A stretch of 64,000 nt of DNA, taken from the NCBI RefSeq assembly GCF_001517935.1, contig NZ_LOQF01000008.1:1-64000 (forward strand), in the 5' to 3' direction. Source of the stretch: Sneathia sanguinegens. GTDB lineage: Bacteria; Fusobacteriota; Fusobacteriia; Fusobacteriales; Leptotrichiaceae. Every line of letters begins with the position of its first letter. Within the stretch, counting starts at the first letter, position 1. The notes below the pieces were generated by a model that worked only from the letters and a program-made list of their open reading frames with translations, did not search any database and was not told the origin of the DNA. A program made the position numbers and the translations under genes. Below, piece after piece: positions 7,833 to 17,595 of this stretch.

Positions 7833-8225
7833 ATGAAATTAACAGAAGAAATGAAAAAAATGTTTTCTGAACAATTACCAATAATAGCAACTGTAAATGA
7901 AGACTTGACTGCTAATGTAGGTCCTAAAAGATCAGGAAGAATTTATGATGATGAAACTATAGTTTTTAATGAAAATACAGCTGGAAGAACAGAAAAAAAC
8001 ATAGAAAGAACAGGTAATGTTACAATAATAGTAGTAGATCGTGAAAAATTAGATGGTTATAGATTTATTGGAAAGGCAAAAGTATATAAAGAAGGAAAGT
8101 ATTACGAAGAAGCTAAAAAATGGGCTGAAGGTAAAATGGGAGTTCCAAAAGCTGTAACAGTAATAAAAATTGAAAGAATAGATACTTTAAAATCAGGTCC
8201 TACAGCTGGACAAGAAATTAAATAA
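7833..8225 (+). CDS. Pyridoxamine 5'-phosphate oxidase-family flavin-binding protein
   Basis: A 130-residue protein with the split-barrel PNPOx-like fold. The pattern is LPIIATVNEDLTANVGPKRSG at the start, a central TERTGNVTIIV-like strand and a G-K-A-x-V-Y strand. Small members bind FMN or F420, and the substrate cannot be assigned. It lies 11 bp after lplA and is the last gene before a strong terminator (8233-8263), so it belongs to the pdh operon. A link to lipoyl or flavin chemistry is possible but not shown. Confidence 0.75.
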   Translation: MKLTEEMKKMFSEQLPIIATVNEDLTANVGPKRSGRIYDDETIVFNENTAGRTEKNIERTGNVTIIVVDREKLDGYRFIGKAKVYKEGKYYEEAKKWAEGKMGVPKAVTVIKIERIDTLKSGPTAGQEIK

Positions 8226-8232
8226 TTATATT

Positions 8233-8263
8233 AAAAATAGCTAGTTGGTTACTAGCTATTTTT
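8233..8263 (+). terminator. pdh operon terminator
   Basis: Perfect 13-bp stem AAAAATAGCTAGT/ACTAGCTATTTTT (8233-8245 with 8251-8263) with a 5-nt loop, ending in T. Confidence 0.85.
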
Positions 8264-8273
8264 ATGATATAAT
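8245..8273 (+). promoter_or_regulatory. glpX promoter
   Basis: TTGGTT (8245-8250), a 17-nt spacer and TATAAT (8268-8273). The -35 box lies in the loop of the preceding terminator. Confidence 0.55.
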
Positions 8274-8337
8274 ATAAAAAAAATATGGAGAAAATATACA
8301 TTTAGTAAAGTGATAGACCTTTAAAAATGGAGGAAAA

Positions 8338-9360
8338 ATGAAAAGAGAATTAGCATTAGAATTTGCTAGAGTTACTGAAGCTGCTGCATTAGCAGCATAT
8401 AAATGGATAGGTAGAGGTAATAAGGAAGCAGCCGATCAAGCTGGTGTTGATGCCATGAGAACTATACTTAATAGAATTAAGATAGATGGAGAAATTGTTA
8501 TAGGTGAAGGAGAAATAGATGAAGCACCTATGCTATATATTGGTGAAAAAGTAGGCTTAAAAGACAACAATGTTAATTATGAAAAGGTGGATATAGCAGT
8601 AGATCCAATAGAAGGTACAAGAATGACAGCACTTGCTCAATCAAATGCTTTAGCAGTATTAGCTGTTGCTAAAGGAGGAACATTTTTAAAAGCTCCTGAT
8701 ATGTATATGGAAAAATTAATAGTAGGACCTGAAGCTAAGGGTTTGATAGATTTATCAAAACCACTTATAGAAAATATTGAGATAGTAGCAAAGGCTAAGA
8801 ATAAGAAGATAACAGATCTAATGATAGTTGTATTAGATAAGCCAAGACATAAGGAAATAATAAAGGATTTACAAGAAAAAGGTATAAAGGTATATGCCTT
8901 ACCTGATGGAGATGTTGCAGGGTCAATATTAACATGTATGCCAGATTCAGAAGTTGATATGCTATATGGCATAGGTGGAGCTCCCGAAGGTGTTATATCT
9001 GCTGCTGTAATAAAAGTTATGGGTGGAGATATGCAAGCAAGGCTTAAATTAAGATCAGAAGTTAAAGGAATATCACTTGAAAATGATAAAATTTCTAATT
9101 TTGAAAAAGTAAGATGTGAAAAAAGAGGTTTACATGTAGGTGATGTTTTAACATTAAAAGATTTAGTTAATACAGATGAAATAATCTTTTCAGCAACTGG
9201 AGTAACTAGTGGAGATTTACTTGAAGGTGTTAGAAGAAAGGGAGATATAGCCAGAACTCAAACCTTATTAGTTAGAGGTTCATCTAAAACAATTAGATAT
9301 ATTAATTCGATACATAATTTAAATTATAAGGATCCAAATATAACTCATTTATTAAAATAG
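8338..9360 (+). CDS. glpX: Fructose-1,6-bisphosphatase, class II
   Basis: A 340-residue GlpX-type FBPase. Metal-binding motifs of the lithium-sensitive phosphatase superfamily are visible: IGEGEIDEAPML and VDPIEGTRMTALAQSNA. Further conserved parts are LPDGDVAGSILTCMP and YGIGGAPEGVISAAVIK. It hydrolyses fructose-1,6-bisphosphate in gluconeogenesis. It is monocistronic between two terminators with its own promoter. The ribosome site is GGAGG, 5 bases before ATG. Confidence 0.95.
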   Translation: MKRELALEFARVTEAAALAAYKWIGRGNKEAADQAGVDAMRTILNRIKIDGEIVIGEGEIDEAPMLYIGEKVGLKDNNVNYEKVDIAVDPIEGTRMTALAQSNALAVLAVAKGGTFLKAPDMYMEKLIVGPEAKGLIDLSKPLIENIEIVAKAKNKKITDLMIVVLDKPRHKEIIKDLQEKGIKVYALPDGDVAGSILTCMPDSEVDMLYGIGGAPEGVISAAVIKVMGGDMQARLKLRSEVKGISLENDKISNFEKVRCEKRGLHVGDVLTLKDLVNTDEIIFSATGVTSGDLLEGVRRKGDIARTQTLLVRGSSKTIRYINSIHNLNYKDPNITHLLK

Positions 9361-9385
9361 GAAAGTTTTAAAGCTTTCCCTTTTT
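9360..9385 (+). terminator. glpX terminator
   Basis: GGAAAG/CTTTCC stem (9360-9365 with 9374-9379), an 8-nt loop, then C and five T. It begins on the last base of the glpX stop codon. Confidence 0.8.
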
Positions 9386-9387
9386 AA

Positions 9388-9416
9388 TTGTAAGAAATAA
9401 TTAAATAGTGTATAAT
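9388..9416 (+). promoter_or_regulatory. Promoter of the mnmA-to-FNT gene run
   Basis: TTGTAA (9388-9393), a 17-nt spacer and TATAAT (9411-9416), 25 bp upstream of mnmA. No other clear promoter or terminator was noticed before 23.1 kb. Confidence 0.7.
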
Positions 9417-9435
9417 AAAAATAAAAACGGAGTAA

Positions 9436-10524
<1,089 letters not shown>

Positions 10525-10535
10525 GAGATGGTTTT

Positions 10536-12326
10536 ATGTTCTGGGATTTTTTGTTGGGAAAAAAGAAGGAAGAAAAAGGAAAAGAAAAGATAGTTGAAAA
10601 AATAAAAATAAATGATGATAATGGAGAATTAATAGAAGTAGATAAAAAGAAATGGCTGGAAGATTTAGAACAATTTTTAGCATCTAATGCAAGTCTTAAT
10701 AAAAAATATGATAAATTAGAACTTGCAATAAGTTATGGAGTTTCTAAAGATGTTGTGACATATTGCTTAAGATTATATAGTAAATATCCTCAAGATCAAA
10801 GATGTGCTAGTCTACTTTTTCAATGCTATGAAAAAAATGGATTATATTCGGATGCAATAGATGTATATGAAAAATATTCAAAAAATGGGAATTCTTTGAC
10901 TTATGCAATGTATTATGAAATGGCACTTGCTCAAGAACAAATTGGTGATATTCAAGGTATGGAAAAGAGCTTATTTTTTTCTATATCTTTAAATAAGAAT
11001 TACACTAAGGCCTTGTATAAACTTAAGGAATTGGTAAAGAAACAATATGATTCAGAAGATTATTTGAAGTGGTTGCAAGAACAAGCAGCCGTTCTTAATT
11101 CGTGGTTTTTATATAAAGAAATAGGAGATATATATTACAAAAATAATAATTTAGATAAATGCATAGAAAATTATCTTAAGAGTTTACAATTTCATTTAAC
11201 AGATGACCATTTATATGAAGTGGCAAAATTTTTATTAATTAATAATAGATATGTAGATTTTGAAAATTATATTTTACCTTTATATGACATTTCAACTAAT
11301 GAAGAAAAAATTCATCAAATTATATTAAATTTTTATTTTAAAGATAATCAATGTGATAAAGGTCTTAATTTATTATATCAATTGTACGAAAGACAAAATT
11401 TAAATGAAAATTTCTATATTTATGAAAAGCAATTTTTAAAGAAAAAATTAAAAAATGAAAGCTTAGCAAAGTATAATTCATATTTGAAAAAAGATTCATG
11501 GGGAAAGACAAAGAGTTTACTTTTAAAAGAACCGATATATAATATGCTATTTAAGGAAGAAAAAGACAAAAAAAATGGGAAGACTATACTTATTTTACCC
11601 TTTGTTTTAAATACTAAATTTAAATTACAAGATAAAATAATAGATATTTCAAAAAATATACATTTATACCTAAATGAAAAAATTGATATATTAACAAATC
11701 TAAGAAGTGCTAGTGTATTTTTATATGATGATTTAGGTGTGAAGCTTATAAGAAATGAATATAGTACAGAGTATTTCGAAAGATTAAAAAAGGGTATTTC
11801 TAATTTAGATATGATATTAACAGGGCAATTGAATGTGAAAGATGAGCTAGGTTCTTTTGAGTTTAAAATTTTTACCTATGATTTGAATGCTAAGCAAAGA
11901 ATTGAAAGATTTAAAATTGACACAAGTTGTGAAACTTTCAATCAAGCTATTAATAAATTTTTTAATTCTACACTTGAAGTATTATCAAATGAAAAAATAA
12001 ATAAAAAAGATATAGAAGATAAAAAATTTATGGAGTATTATTCAGACTATATTGATATAATATTAAATGTTTTTGGATATAATAAATATAGAGTATATGA
12101 AGCTGATAAAATTTTAAGATACTATTTAAAAGAAACAAATATTAATGAAAATACGCTTAATATAGCCTTATCATTAATAAAAAAGATATCTAGTGCCTTA
12201 CCAATAATAAAGGAAAGATATAATGCAAAAATTTATGAAATAATATCAAAAGGTACTTATTCTGAAAAAGTTTTTGAAAAATTTTATCTAGTGTTTGGAG
12301 ATAAAAATGAAGAAAATTCTATATAA
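10536..12326 (+). CDS. TPR-like repeat protein of unknown function
   Basis: A 596-residue protein without signal peptide or membrane segment, hence cytoplasmic. A Lys/Glu-rich N-terminus (about 8-45) is followed by helical repeats of TPR type (about 60-300, for example DAIDVYEKYSKNG, EIGDIYYKNNNLDKCIENY). The C-terminal half (about 340-596) opens with a beta-rich stretch (KTILILPFVLNTKF) reminiscent of proteins that report on stored strings, but I recognise no family. It lies 11 bp after mnmA and overlaps the next gene by 20 bp, so it is co-expressed with translation genes. Function unknown. Confidence 0.7.
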   Translation: MFWDFLLGKKKEEKGKEKIVEKIKINDDNGELIEVDKKKWLEDLEQFLASNASLNKKYDKLELAISYGVSKDVVTYCLRLYSKYPQDQRCASLLFQCYEKNGLYSDAIDVYEKYSKNGNSLTYAMYYEMALAQEQIGDIQGMEKSLFFSISLNKNYTKALYKLKELVKKQYDSEDYLKWLQEQAAVLNSWFLYKEIGDIYYKNNNLDKCIENYLKSLQFHLTDDHLYEVAKFLLINNRYVDFENYILPLYDISTNEEKIHQIILNFYFKDNQCDKGLNLLYQLYERQNLNENFYIYEKQFLKKKLKNESLAKYNSYLKKDSWGKTKSLLLKEPIYNMLFKEEKDKKNGKTILILPFVLNTKFKLQDKIIDISKNIHLYLNEKIDILTNLRSASVFLYDDLGVKLIRNEYSTEYFERLKKGISNLDMILTGQLNVKDELGSFEFKIFTYDLNAKQRIERFKIDTSCETFNQAINKFFNSTLEVLSNEKINKKDIEDKKFMEYYSDYIDIILNVFGYNKYRVYEADKILRYYLKETNINENTLNIALSLIKKISSALPIIKERYNAKIYEIISKGTYSEKVFEKFYLVFGDKNEENSI

Positions 12327-12828
12327 TTTAGCAACTTTAGCTTTACTTATCTTTTTGATTTTAAAATTGTTAGTTGATTATTGTAAAGTTCCAAGCATAT
12401 ATATAACTGTAGGAGGAATTGTATTAACATTGCTCTATTGCATATATTTTTCAAAAAAATACACGATTATGAGATTCAATTTAAAAGGTCTTTGCTTGCT
12501 AATTTTAGTATATAATAGCTTAATTACAGTGGCTATCAATGCTTCAACAGTAGTAAGCAATTTGGTGATATTTAATGATAAATTTATGTATATGGTTATT
12601 TTAGCAAAATGGTCATATTTGATATCTACTTTCTATTTTGCATATAGAGCATATGTAAGTAAAAAACATAGATGTTTGGCAACTATATATATCTTGGTAG
12701 CATATTTTAATATTTTAGAAATGTTTTTGTCTATTGAGGCAGTATTAGAATTTTTAGCAGTTATTTTGGATTATGGACTTGGAAAATATGGCAGAATTAA
12801 TAATATACAAAAAAAGATTGATAAGTAA
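12307..12828 (+). CDS. Hypothetical membrane protein
   Basis: About 173 residues with five hydrophobic segments (roughly 5-24, 32-50, 59-82, 95-115 and 121-148) and a basic C-terminus. The ATG at 12307 is preferred to a TTG at 12295 because GGAG at 12297-12300 is correctly spaced for it. It overlaps the TPR gene by 20 bp and the alanine racemase gene by about 41 bp, so translation is coupled. I recognise no family. Confidence 0.6.
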   Translation: MKKILYNLATLALLIFLILKLLVDYCKVPSIYITVGGIVLTLLYCIYFSKKYTIMRFNLKGLCLLILVYNSLITVAINASTVVSNLVIFNDKFMYMVILAKWSYLISTFYFAYRAYVSKKHRCLATIYILVAYFNILEMFLSIEAVLEFLAVILDYGLGKYGRINNIQKKIDK

Positions 12829-13660
12829 TTTGAAAAAAATAAGAGAATATTCATCTAATAATATTTATGTTTTAAAAGCAAATGCTTATGGTATGGGCAT
12901 AGAAAATATAGCAAAAATCTTGTTAGAAGAAGGTGAGAATTTTTTTGCTGTTAGTAATATTGAAGAAGCTTTAAAAATTAGAAAATTAGATGCTAAGTGT
13001 AGAATTATGATTTTAGGAGATGTAGATAAAAAAGATCTTGAATTAGTTAAAAAATATATTTTTGAGCCTACCTTATTTTCAGAAAAACAAATAAAAAAAT
13101 ATAAAGACATAGCTGTACATTTGTCTTTTAATACAGGACTTAATAGATTAGGTTTTGATAAATTAGTAGATTTTCCTAAAATTTTGAGTGTATATTCACA
13201 TATTTCTGATGCCTTTAATGAAAAAAGAGTAAAAGAACAAATAGAAAAATTTGAAGCTTTTGCAAGACATTATCCAAATATACCTAAACACCTATTTTCA
13301 ACTGAAACCTTGTTAAAATATGGTAAAAAATATGAATATTGTAGAATAGGTATGGGACTTTATGGTTTTAATGAAGGTTTTTTAAAAGTTGCTTATCTAA
13401 AGGTTAAAGTTTTGCAACAAAGGTTAGTAAAAAAAGGCGAGTATATATTTTATGGTAGTTCTAATAAAGCAAAAAAAGATATGCAAATAGCGATATTAGA
13501 ATTAGGATATAAGGATATTAATATACAAAATGCTTGTATGGACATGATGTATATGCCAATAGACAAAAAATTAGCAGATTATGTGTACATCGATATACAA
13601 TCAGAAAAACAATTAGCTAGTTTATCGACACTTATAAAAAGAAGGATAATAGATAAATAA
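12788..13660 (+). CDS. alr: Alanine racemase, unusually short
   Basis: A PLP enzyme interconverting L- and D-alanine for peptidoglycan. The PLP lysine is K30 in VLKANAYGMG. Also visible are NTGLNRLGF in the barrel and RIGMGLYGF closing the barrel. The C-terminal domain is compressed: LELGYKD (Y241, possibly the catalytic Tyr) is followed almost at once by NACMDMMYMP, where family members usually have about twenty or more residues between. Total length is about 290 residues against the usual 360-380. The ATG at 12788 gives the normal N-terminus, and an ATG at 12773 is possible. No frameshift is apparent. It is the only such gene in the window. Confidence 0.8.
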   Translation: MAELIIYKKRLISNLKKIREYSSNNIYVLKANAYGMGIENIAKILLEEGENFFAVSNIEEALKIRKLDAKCRIMILGDVDKKDLELVKKYIFEPTLFSEKQIKKYKDIAVHLSFNTGLNRLGFDKLVDFPKILSVYSHISDAFNEKRVKEQIEKFEAFARHYPNIPKHLFSTETLLKYGKKYEYCRIGMGLYGFNEGFLKVAYLKVKVLQQRLVKKGEYIFYGSSNKAKKDMQIAILELGYKDINIQNACMDMMYMPIDKKLADYVYIDIQSEKQLASLSTLIKRRIIDK

Positions 13661-14946
13661 TGATAAAAGAAGATATAATAGACATATTAGAAGCGGTAAT
13701 AGATGATGAAAAATATAGTAATATAGAAATTAATTATAAATTTAATCATAATAAATATACAAGGGAACAAAAGAATTTTATAAAAAATATAGTTAGTGTA
13801 GTTTTAAAAAATTTAATCTACCTTGACTATATTTTAGATAAATTTACAAAGCATATTAGTAAAAGAAGAATAAGACATTTATTAAGACTATCTTTGACAC
13901 AGATAATTTTTACAAAAGCAGATAATAAAGGAGTAGTTTATGAAGCAAATGAAATAGCTAAGAATATAAATGAATATCAAGCTAAGTTTGTTAATTCTAC
14001 TCTAAAGAAAATAATAGTAAAGCTGCCAGAACTTAATAAAGAAATAGAAGATAATAAATTGTGGGATAAAAAGTATTCATATCCAAAGGACATTTTCCAA
14101 AAAATAAAAATAGATTATGAACAAGAATATTTAGAAATATTAAAAGCATTGAAAAAAAGGACTTATTTGTCAATTAGATTAAATCAAGATTTAGTTAATG
14201 TTGACGAATTTTGCTTGGCTAATAAAGATGAAATTCTATTTAGAGTAGATAGTGTAATTTATTTGAAATCAAATAAATGTTTGGAAAAATTACAAGAAAA
14301 TGAATATTTTATTCAAGATGCAGCTTCTTATTTAGTAGCTAAAAATGTAAATGCAAAAAAAGAAGATGTGGTATTAGATGCTTGTAGTAGTCCAGGTGGT
14401 AAAGCTTTATGTATAATGAATATACAAAAGCCTAAAAAGTTAATAGCTACTGATATATATGAACATAAAATAGATTTGCTTAATAGTGTGAAAGAGAAAT
14501 ATGGTTTTGAAAATATGAAAGTAGAGTTAAAGGATGCTACGAAGGCAAATAATTTTGAAAAAGAAATGTTTGATAAAATTTTATTAGATGTTCCTTGTTC
14601 AGGTTTAGGAGTTTTAAAAAGAAAACCTGAAAAACTATATAGAGTTAAGTTGGCAGATATAAAAGCCTTAAAGAAAATACAGAAAAAAATAGTAGAAATG
14701 AATTTACCTTATCTAAAAATTGGAGGAGAATTAATATATAGCACTTGTACCATAACAAAAAATGAGAATACAAATAATATTAAATATATATTAGAAAAAT
14801 ATCCTTTTCTTGAAGTTTGTCCCTTAGAAATACCAAAACAAATTCATTATATTAAAGATGAAATTGGAGGTATTTATTTAGATTATAGAAATGAATTTCT
14901 TGATAATTTCTATATTATTAAATTAAGGAAGAAAAATGGAAATTAA
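13660..14946 (+). CDS. rsmB: 16S rRNA (cytosine-967-C5)-methyltransferase RsmB
   Basis: A 428-residue SAM-dependent methyltransferase acting on 16S rRNA C967. An N-terminal NusB-like helical domain (about 1-130) is followed by the Rossmann domain with DACSSPGGKA (motif I, SAM), LLDVPCSGLGVLKRKPE (motif IV with one conserved Cys) and YSTCTITKNEN (motif VI with the catalytic Cys). Its ATG overlaps the alr stop codon by one base (TAATG). It overlaps the next gene by 11 bp. Confidence 0.92.
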   Translation: MIKEDIIDILEAVIDDEKYSNIEINYKFNHNKYTREQKNFIKNIVSVVLKNLIYLDYILDKFTKHISKRRIRHLLRLSLTQIIFTKADNKGVVYEANEIAKNINEYQAKFVNSTLKKIIVKLPELNKEIEDNKLWDKKYSYPKDIFQKIKIDYEQEYLEILKALKKRTYLSIRLNQDLVNVDEFCLANKDEILFRVDSVIYLKSNKCLEKLQENEYFIQDAASYLVAKNVNAKKEDVVLDACSSPGGKALCIMNIQKPKKLIATDIYEHKIDLLNSVKEKYGFENMKVELKDATKANNFEKEMFDKILLDVPCSGLGVLKRKPEKLYRVKLADIKALKKIQKKIVEMNLPYLKIGGELIYSTCTITKNENTNNIKYILEKYPFLEVCPLEIPKQIHYIKDEIGGIYLDYRNEFLDNFYIIKLRKKNGN

Positions 14947-16636
14947 TGTTGATAAAGATGTTGAAGAAATTCTTTTTAAATTAAAAAAAATGGGACAGGC
15001 CTATATTGTTGGAGGCTATATTAGAGATAAATTGTTGGGTATAGAAAGCAAAGATATTGATATAGCAACAGATATAGATAAAAAAATAATATTAGAACTT
15101 TTTTCTGAATATAAACCTATAATTAATTCTGAAAAATATCAATTAATATCTTTTAAGCATAAAGATAAGAGATATGAAATTACAAGATTAAGGGAAGATA
15201 AAGGTATTTTTGATGGAAGAAATCCTAAGGAAATAAATTTTATTGATGATATAAAAGTAGATTTAAAAAGAAGAGATTTTACAATAAATGCTTTTGCCTA
15301 TAATGGAATAAAACTTATCGATATATTTTTAAGTTATCAAGATTTAAATAATAAGATAATAAGAGTTATAGGTGAACCAGAACAAAGGTTAAAGGAAGAT
15401 AGAATTAGAATTTTAAGGGCCTTCAGATTTGTTGCAAAGTGCAATTTTGATTTAGAGGATAATTTAAAAAAAGCAATAGAAGCTTTGGCTCGGGATAAAA
15501 ATCTTTTTTCTTTTTTTTCAAAAGATAGACTTTTACTAGAATTTAATAAAATTATAGTATTACCATATGCTGATAAGGCTTTGGAGTTAATGTTTTCATT
15601 GAATATTTTGAAGCATTTTATTCCTATTTTTTCTAATCTTACTTTTAATAAAGAAGTATTTAAAATGATTTGTGAAAAATATAAGTATATGTTGAGGGTA
15701 TATAAGAATATTGATTTAGAATTGGCATATACTGTTCTTTTTTCATTTTCAGGAAAGAAAAAATTAAACTATGAAAGATCTTATGAAAAGGATAGTATAG
15801 TCTACTATGAAGATTTTAAAAATACTTTTAAATTTTTTACTATAAATAATGTTAAAAATTTGATATATTATCATAATATTATAGATAAGAAACTTTCTTT
15901 AATAATGTTAAAAAGAATGTTACTAGATTTGGTTAATAATAAGACAGTTTGTAAATTATTTAATCTAATAATGATTTTATATAAATTAGATATAGAGAAT
16001 ATACTTAAAATTCTATATAATATACAAAGACTATATATGGCAGAAGAACCAGTATTTTTATCAGATTTAGATTTAGACAATGTTGATTTATATAATTTAG
16101 GCTTGAATAATAAAAAGTTTATAGAAATGAAAATGTGGGCGTTTTCTGCAGTATTAAAAGGTAAAATAGCAAATTATAAATATGATATTTTACTATATAT
16201 TTTAGATAAATATGCTAAACATAAAAAATTATTATATGAAAAGAGTTCAGGAGCAGTAGTTTATAGAAAATATGAAGGAAAATATCAATTTTTGATAATA
16301 CAGGGAATAAATGAAAAAAGTTTTGGTTTTCCTAAGGGACATATAGAGCAAAATGAAACAGAAGAACAAGCGGCAATAAGAGAAACAAAGGAGGAAACAA
16401 ATATAGACATTGCTATAAATACAAAATATAAGCAGAGATTAAAATATATATTAGGTGAAAATACATATAAAGAGGTAAGTATCTTTGTAGCAGAGGCTAT
16501 TAATTATGATATTTTAATCGACAAAAAGGAATTAGTTTTTGCTGAATGGCTAGATTATAAACAAGCTATGAAGACTTTAACTTTTTCATCACAAAGAAAT
16601 ATTTTGAAAAAAGCTATGCTTTATATTTATAATTAA
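14936..16636 (+). CDS. cca: tRNA CCA-nucleotidyltransferase fused to a Nudix hydrolase
   Basis: A 566-residue fusion. Residues 1-400 are a class II nucleotidyltransferase: the head has VGGYIRDKLLG and the metal-binding DIDIATD. Also present are RRDFTINAFAY and the RLKEDRIRILRAFRFVAK helix. This is the family that adds or repairs CCA tails (poly(A) polymerase is the alternative). Residues about 436-566 are a Nudix domain. It opens SSGAVVYR and carries FPKGHIE and a Nudix box G-x5-E-x7-RE-x2-EE-x-N, with Asn in place of the usual Gly. The FPKGH start resembles diadenosine-polyphosphate hydrolases. Both domains look intact and read through in one frame. Confidence 0.85.
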   Translation: MEINVDKDVEEILFKLKKMGQAYIVGGYIRDKLLGIESKDIDIATDIDKKIILELFSEYKPIINSEKYQLISFKHKDKRYEITRLREDKGIFDGRNPKEINFIDDIKVDLKRRDFTINAFAYNGIKLIDIFLSYQDLNNKIIRVIGEPEQRLKEDRIRILRAFRFVAKCNFDLEDNLKKAIEALARDKNLFSFFSKDRLLLEFNKIIVLPYADKALELMFSLNILKHFIPIFSNLTFNKEVFKMICEKYKYMLRVYKNIDLELAYTVLFSFSGKKKLNYERSYEKDSIVYYEDFKNTFKFFTINNVKNLIYYHNIIDKKLSLIMLKRMLLDLVNNKTVCKLFNLIMILYKLDIENILKILYNIQRLYMAEEPVFLSDLDLDNVDLYNLGLNNKKFIEMKMWAFSAVLKGKIANYKYDILLYILDKYAKHKKLLYEKSSGAVVYRKYEGKYQFLIIQGINEKSFGFPKGHIEQNETEEQAAIRETKEETNIDIAINTKYKQRLKYILGENTYKEVSIFVAEAINYDILIDKKELVFAEWLDYKQAMKTLTFSSQRNILKKAMLYIYN

Positions 16637-16637
16637 A

Positions 16638-17201
16638 ATGAGAGATAAAATTTTTGTAGGTTTAGTTCACTATCCAGTATATAATAAAAATCATGAAATT
16701 GTAGCTACTTCAGTTACAAATTTTGATATACATGATATTTCAAGAACAAGTAGAACTTATGATATAAATAAATACTATATCATAACTCCAGTAGAGTCAC
16801 AAAAAGAATTAACAAAAAGAATAATGGGGTATTGGCAAGAAGGTGATGGTATAGGTTTTAACAAGGATAGAAATGAGGCTTTTGAAAATACAAGACTTGT
16901 TTCTAGTATAGAAGAAGCAATGAAAAATATAGAAGAATTAACAGGTAAAAAACCTAAAATAGTTACGACTTCAGCTAAAATTCATAAAAATAGTATAAGT
17001 TTTTCGGATATGAGTAAGCATATTTTAGAAATAGAAGATCCGATATTACTTTTATTTGGTACAGGGTTTGGTCTTATTGATGAGGTTATGGAAAAGTCAT
17101 ACAAAATAATTGAACCTATAAGGGCAAATACAAAATATAATCATTTATCAGTTAGAGCAGCAGTTAGTATAATATTAGATAGATTGTTAGGAGAAAATTA
17201 A
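16638..17201 (+). CDS. SPOUT-fold RNA methyltransferase (COG4752 type)
   Basis: A 187-residue protein. The C-terminal half has the SPOUT trefoil-knot pattern: PILLLFGTGFGL near residue 135, and NHLSVRAAVSIILDRL at the end, as in TrmD/TrmH-type enzymes. The N-terminus FVGLVHYPVYNK is characteristic of the small COG4752 group found in Gram-positives and fusobacteria. It probably methylates tRNA or rRNA, but the target is not known to me. It starts 1 bp after the CCA-Nudix stop codon with no clear ribosome site, so it is translationally coupled. Confidence 0.75.
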   Translation: MRDKIFVGLVHYPVYNKNHEIVATSVTNFDIHDISRTSRTYDINKYYIITPVESQKELTKRIMGYWQEGDGIGFNKDRNEAFENTRLVSSIEEAMKNIEELTGKKPKIVTTSAKIHKNSISFSDMSKHILEIEDPILLLFGTGFGLIDEVMEKSYKIIEPIRANTKYNHLSVRAAVSIILDRLLGEN

Positions 17202-17202
17202 A

Positions 17203-17595
17203 ATGGTAGGTATAGTAATAATAAGTCATTGCAATAAAATGTGTGAAAATTTAATAAATTTTTTAGATGTATTTAAGACAAGTGATTTTGAATTAGTTAA
17301 TGGTTCAGATGAAAATGTAAAATTTGGTACAACTAAAGACTATGTAGTTAAAGCTATAAAAAAAGCAAATAAAGGGCAAGGAGTTCTTATTTTATTAGAT
17401 TTAGGAAGTTCTATAGATTGTGCTATGCAAGCAAAAAAAGAAGTTGAAAAGGAAATAAGAGTTGAAATAGCGGATGCACCTTTAGTTGAAGGAGCAATTT
17501 CTGCAGTAGCAGGGAATGATGAAAGTATTGATTTAGAAACTTTGAGAAAAATTGCAGAAGATAGTAGAAATTTCAGAAAGGTTAAGAATGATTAA
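17203..17595 (+). CDS. dhaM: DhaM-like PTS phosphotransferase domain protein
   Basis: A 130-residue EIIA-mannose-fold protein like the first domain of DhaM, which passes phosphate from HPr to the DhaL-ADP subunit of dihydroxyacetone kinase. It has GIVIISHC with the phospho-accepting His9, VLILLDLGSSIDCAMQA and APLVEGAISAVAG. DhaK and DhaL are not adjacent and not in this window, but PTS enzyme I is encoded 2.5 kb downstream in the same run. It may therefore serve a kinase elsewhere or have a regulatory role. It overlaps the next gene by 8 bp. Confidence 0.8.
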   Translation: MVGIVIISHCNKMCENLINFLDVFKTSDFELVNGSDENVKFGTTKDYVVKAIKKANKGQGVLILLDLGSSIDCAMQAKKEVEKEIRVEIADAPLVEGAISAVAGNDESIDLETLRKIAEDSRNFRKVKND

